Translations under genes and position numbers: made by a program
Notes under the pieces: generated by a model
Database searches by the model: none
The model's input: the letters and a program-made list of their open reading frames with translations, nothing else
What the model was told of the DNA's origin: nothing
In this document: piece by piece, positions 11,278 through 12,523 of the stretch
Position numbering within the stretch: the stretch's first letter is position 1
Layout: each line of letters begins with the position of its first letter
Assembly (NCBI GenBank): GCA_964500365.1
Contig: CAZCPB010000115.1
Coordinates: 1-12,523, forward strand
Direction: 5' to 3'
DNA length: 12,523 nt
DNA from: CAZCPB01 sp964500365
GTDB lineage: Bacteria; Planctomycetota; Phycisphaerae; Phycisphaerales; UBA1924

Positions 11278-12523
11278 CTACTGCCCCTGCGCCAGGCTGT
11301 ACCCCTTCACACCGTCGAAGGTACGCAGGAGTTCGTAGCCGCAGACGGTGAACTTCTCGGCGATCTTGTCGAGGAGCGCGACGCAGCGCGACTGGCCGAA
11401 GCTGCCCGGGGTGACATTCTCGCGGAGCTCGAACCGCACGCGGTAGTAGTCGACGCACTCGGTGTAGACGCTGCCGGTGGGCCAGACCTGCGTGCCGCGG
11501 TTGCTGATCAGCGTGAGCTTGAAGGGCGTGTCCTGGGCGGCGCGGTTCATCTCCTCCGCGAGGCTGATGGGGGCGAGGGGCGAGTCGAGGTAGATGTCGC
11601 AGCCGACGACGTGGGTCACGATGTTCTTGAAGGTGCGGATGACCTCCTGGCCGACGGGCTTGGGCGGGCGGGCGAAGGGGCCGTCCTCGGCCTCGGGAGC
11701 CTTGGCGGCGGGGACGGTGCGCGGCGACTGCCCGAGGCGGTCGGCGATCTCGCGGGTGAAGTCGAGCGTGCCGACGGGCGGGGTCTTCCTGTCGCCGAAG
11801 TCACCGGTGTGCACGCCGCTCTCGAGCGTCGCGAGCAGGGCGTTTTCGATTGCCGCGGCCTGCTTCGTGAGGCGCAGGTGGCGGAGGAGCATGAGCCCGG
11901 AGAGGATCAGGCTGGTGGGGTTGGCCAATCCCCGGCCGGCGATGTCGGGCGCGGTGCCGTGGACGGCCTCGAAGATCGAGATGTGGTTGCCGATGTTGGC
12001 GCTGGGCGCGAAGCCAAGGCCCCCGACGAGCCCCGCGCACAGGTCGCTCACGATGTCGCCCTGGAGGTTGGGCAGGACGATCATCTCGAAGGTCTGCGGC
12101 TTGACGACGAGGTTCATGCACAGGGCGTCGACGATCACGTCGGCGGCCTCGATTTCGGGGAAGTCGTTGGCGCACCGGCGGAAGCGCTCGAGGAAGAGCC
12201 CGTCGGACATCTTCATGATGTTGGCCTTGTGTCCGCAGTGGACGCGCTTGAGGCCGAGCCGGCGGGCGGTCTGGAAGGCGAAGCGGTGCACCTCGTCGCA
12301 GCCGGGGGCCGAGATGAGGCGCTTGCACTGCACGACGTCGCTGGAGAGACGGTGCTCGACGCCGCCGTAGGTGTCCTCGATGTTCTCGCGGACGATCGAC
12401 ATGTCGATCGAGAGGCCGGCCTTGGAGTACACGGTCTCGACGCCGGGGAGGGTCTTGAAGGTGCGGGGGTTGGCGTATGCGTTCCAGAGCTTTCGGGCGG
12501 TGACGTTGATCGACTTGCCGCCG
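11278..12523 (-). CDS. icd: NADP-dependent isocitrate dehydrogenase, Thermus type (5' end outside window)
   Basis: The visible C-terminal 414 residues belong to the isocitrate/isopropylmalate dehydrogenase superfamily; the frame is open to the right edge and about 95 N-terminal residues are missing. It oxidatively decarboxylates isocitrate to 2-oxoglutarate in the TCA cycle. Visible motifs are GGKSINVTARKL, the catalytic-Tyr segment VRENIEDTYGG, the Lys segment KANIMK, IVDALCMN with an active-site Asp, LPNLQGDIVSDLCAGLVGGL, and the nucleotide-binding FEAVHGTAPDIAGRGLANPT. After about residue 270 a C-terminal domain follows, with ISNRGTQVWPTG and VDYYRVRF, as in the Thermus thermophilus enzyme and unlike E. 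coli Icd. This domain separates it from LeuB, which lacks it. The stop is 3 nt from the rpiA-like stop. Confidence 0.9.
   Translation of the reverse strand, partial: GGKSINVTARKLWNAYANPRTFKTLPGVETVYSKAGLSIDMSIVRENIEDTYGGVEHRLSSDVVQCKRLISAPGCDEVHRFAFQTARRLGLKRVHCGHKANIMKMSDGLFLERFRRCANDFPEIEAADVIVDALCMNLVVKPQTFEMIVLPNLQGDIVSDLCAGLVGGLGFAPSANIGNHISIFEAVHGTAPDIAGRGLANPTSLILSGLMLLRHLRLTKQAAAIENALLATLESGVHTGDFGDRKTPPVGTLDFTREIADRLGQSPRTVPAAKAPEAEDGPFARPPKPVGQEVIRTFKNIVTHVVGCDIYLDSPLAPISLAEEMNRAAQDTPFKLTLISNRGTQVWPTGSVYTECVDYYRVRFELRENVTPGSFGQSRCVALLDKIAEKFTVCGYELLRTFDGVKGYSLAQGQ

Overview
The window is GC-rich, dense bacterial DNA that most resembles a planctomycete, probably of the Phycisphaerae. 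This is an inference from three things. A membrane zinc-ribbon motif (CxxCxYDL...CPEC) recurs in a Ser/Thr kinase and in a small membrane protein. There is a large Hanks-type kinase with a long membrane-bound tail. The isocitrate dehydrogenase is of the Thermus type, with an extra C-terminal domain. No rRNA, tRNA, CRISPR array or insertion sequence was recognised.

Left part (1-1538): a small DUF2892/YgaP-like membrane protein is followed by the first ~45 codons of a dienelactone-hydrolase-like gene. That gene is cut off and joined tail-to-tail to a truncated BlaR1-type (M56) metallopeptidase gene on the other strand, which has lost its catalytic HExxH half. The M56 remnant is translationally coupled to an intact BlaI/MecI-type repressor. 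The repressor has a recognisable TTGACA-type promoter overlapped by an inverted repeat.

Middle (1539-4881): a divergent promoter region leads into a 961-residue Ser/Thr protein kinase. Its kinase domain is followed by two tandem copies of a zinc-ribbon plus multi-membrane-segment module. A 308-nt non-coding stretch after it contains a run of strong hairpins, three of them with GNRA tetraloops. It may encode an undescribed structured RNA.

Right part (4882-12523): mostly metabolic genes. They are 2-phosphosulfolactate phosphatase (comB), a convergent GT2 glycosyltransferase, XTP/dITP pyrophosphatase (rdgB), a divergent PfkB-family sugar kinase, a small zinc-ribbon membrane protein, an ALDH7-type aldehyde dehydrogenase coupled to a ribose-5-phosphate-isomerase-like gene, and the 3' part of isocitrate dehydrogenase (icd) entering from the right edge on the minus strand.

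Two initiation styles appear. DUF2892, blaI, the kinase and the isomerase have good Shine-Dalgarno sequences. Six genes instead have a TANNNT box 5-8 nt before the start codon, the layout expected of leaderless transcripts. The genes do not form one pathway. The parts most likely to act together are BlaI with its own promoter (and perhaps the divergent kinase) and the ALDH7-isomerase pair.
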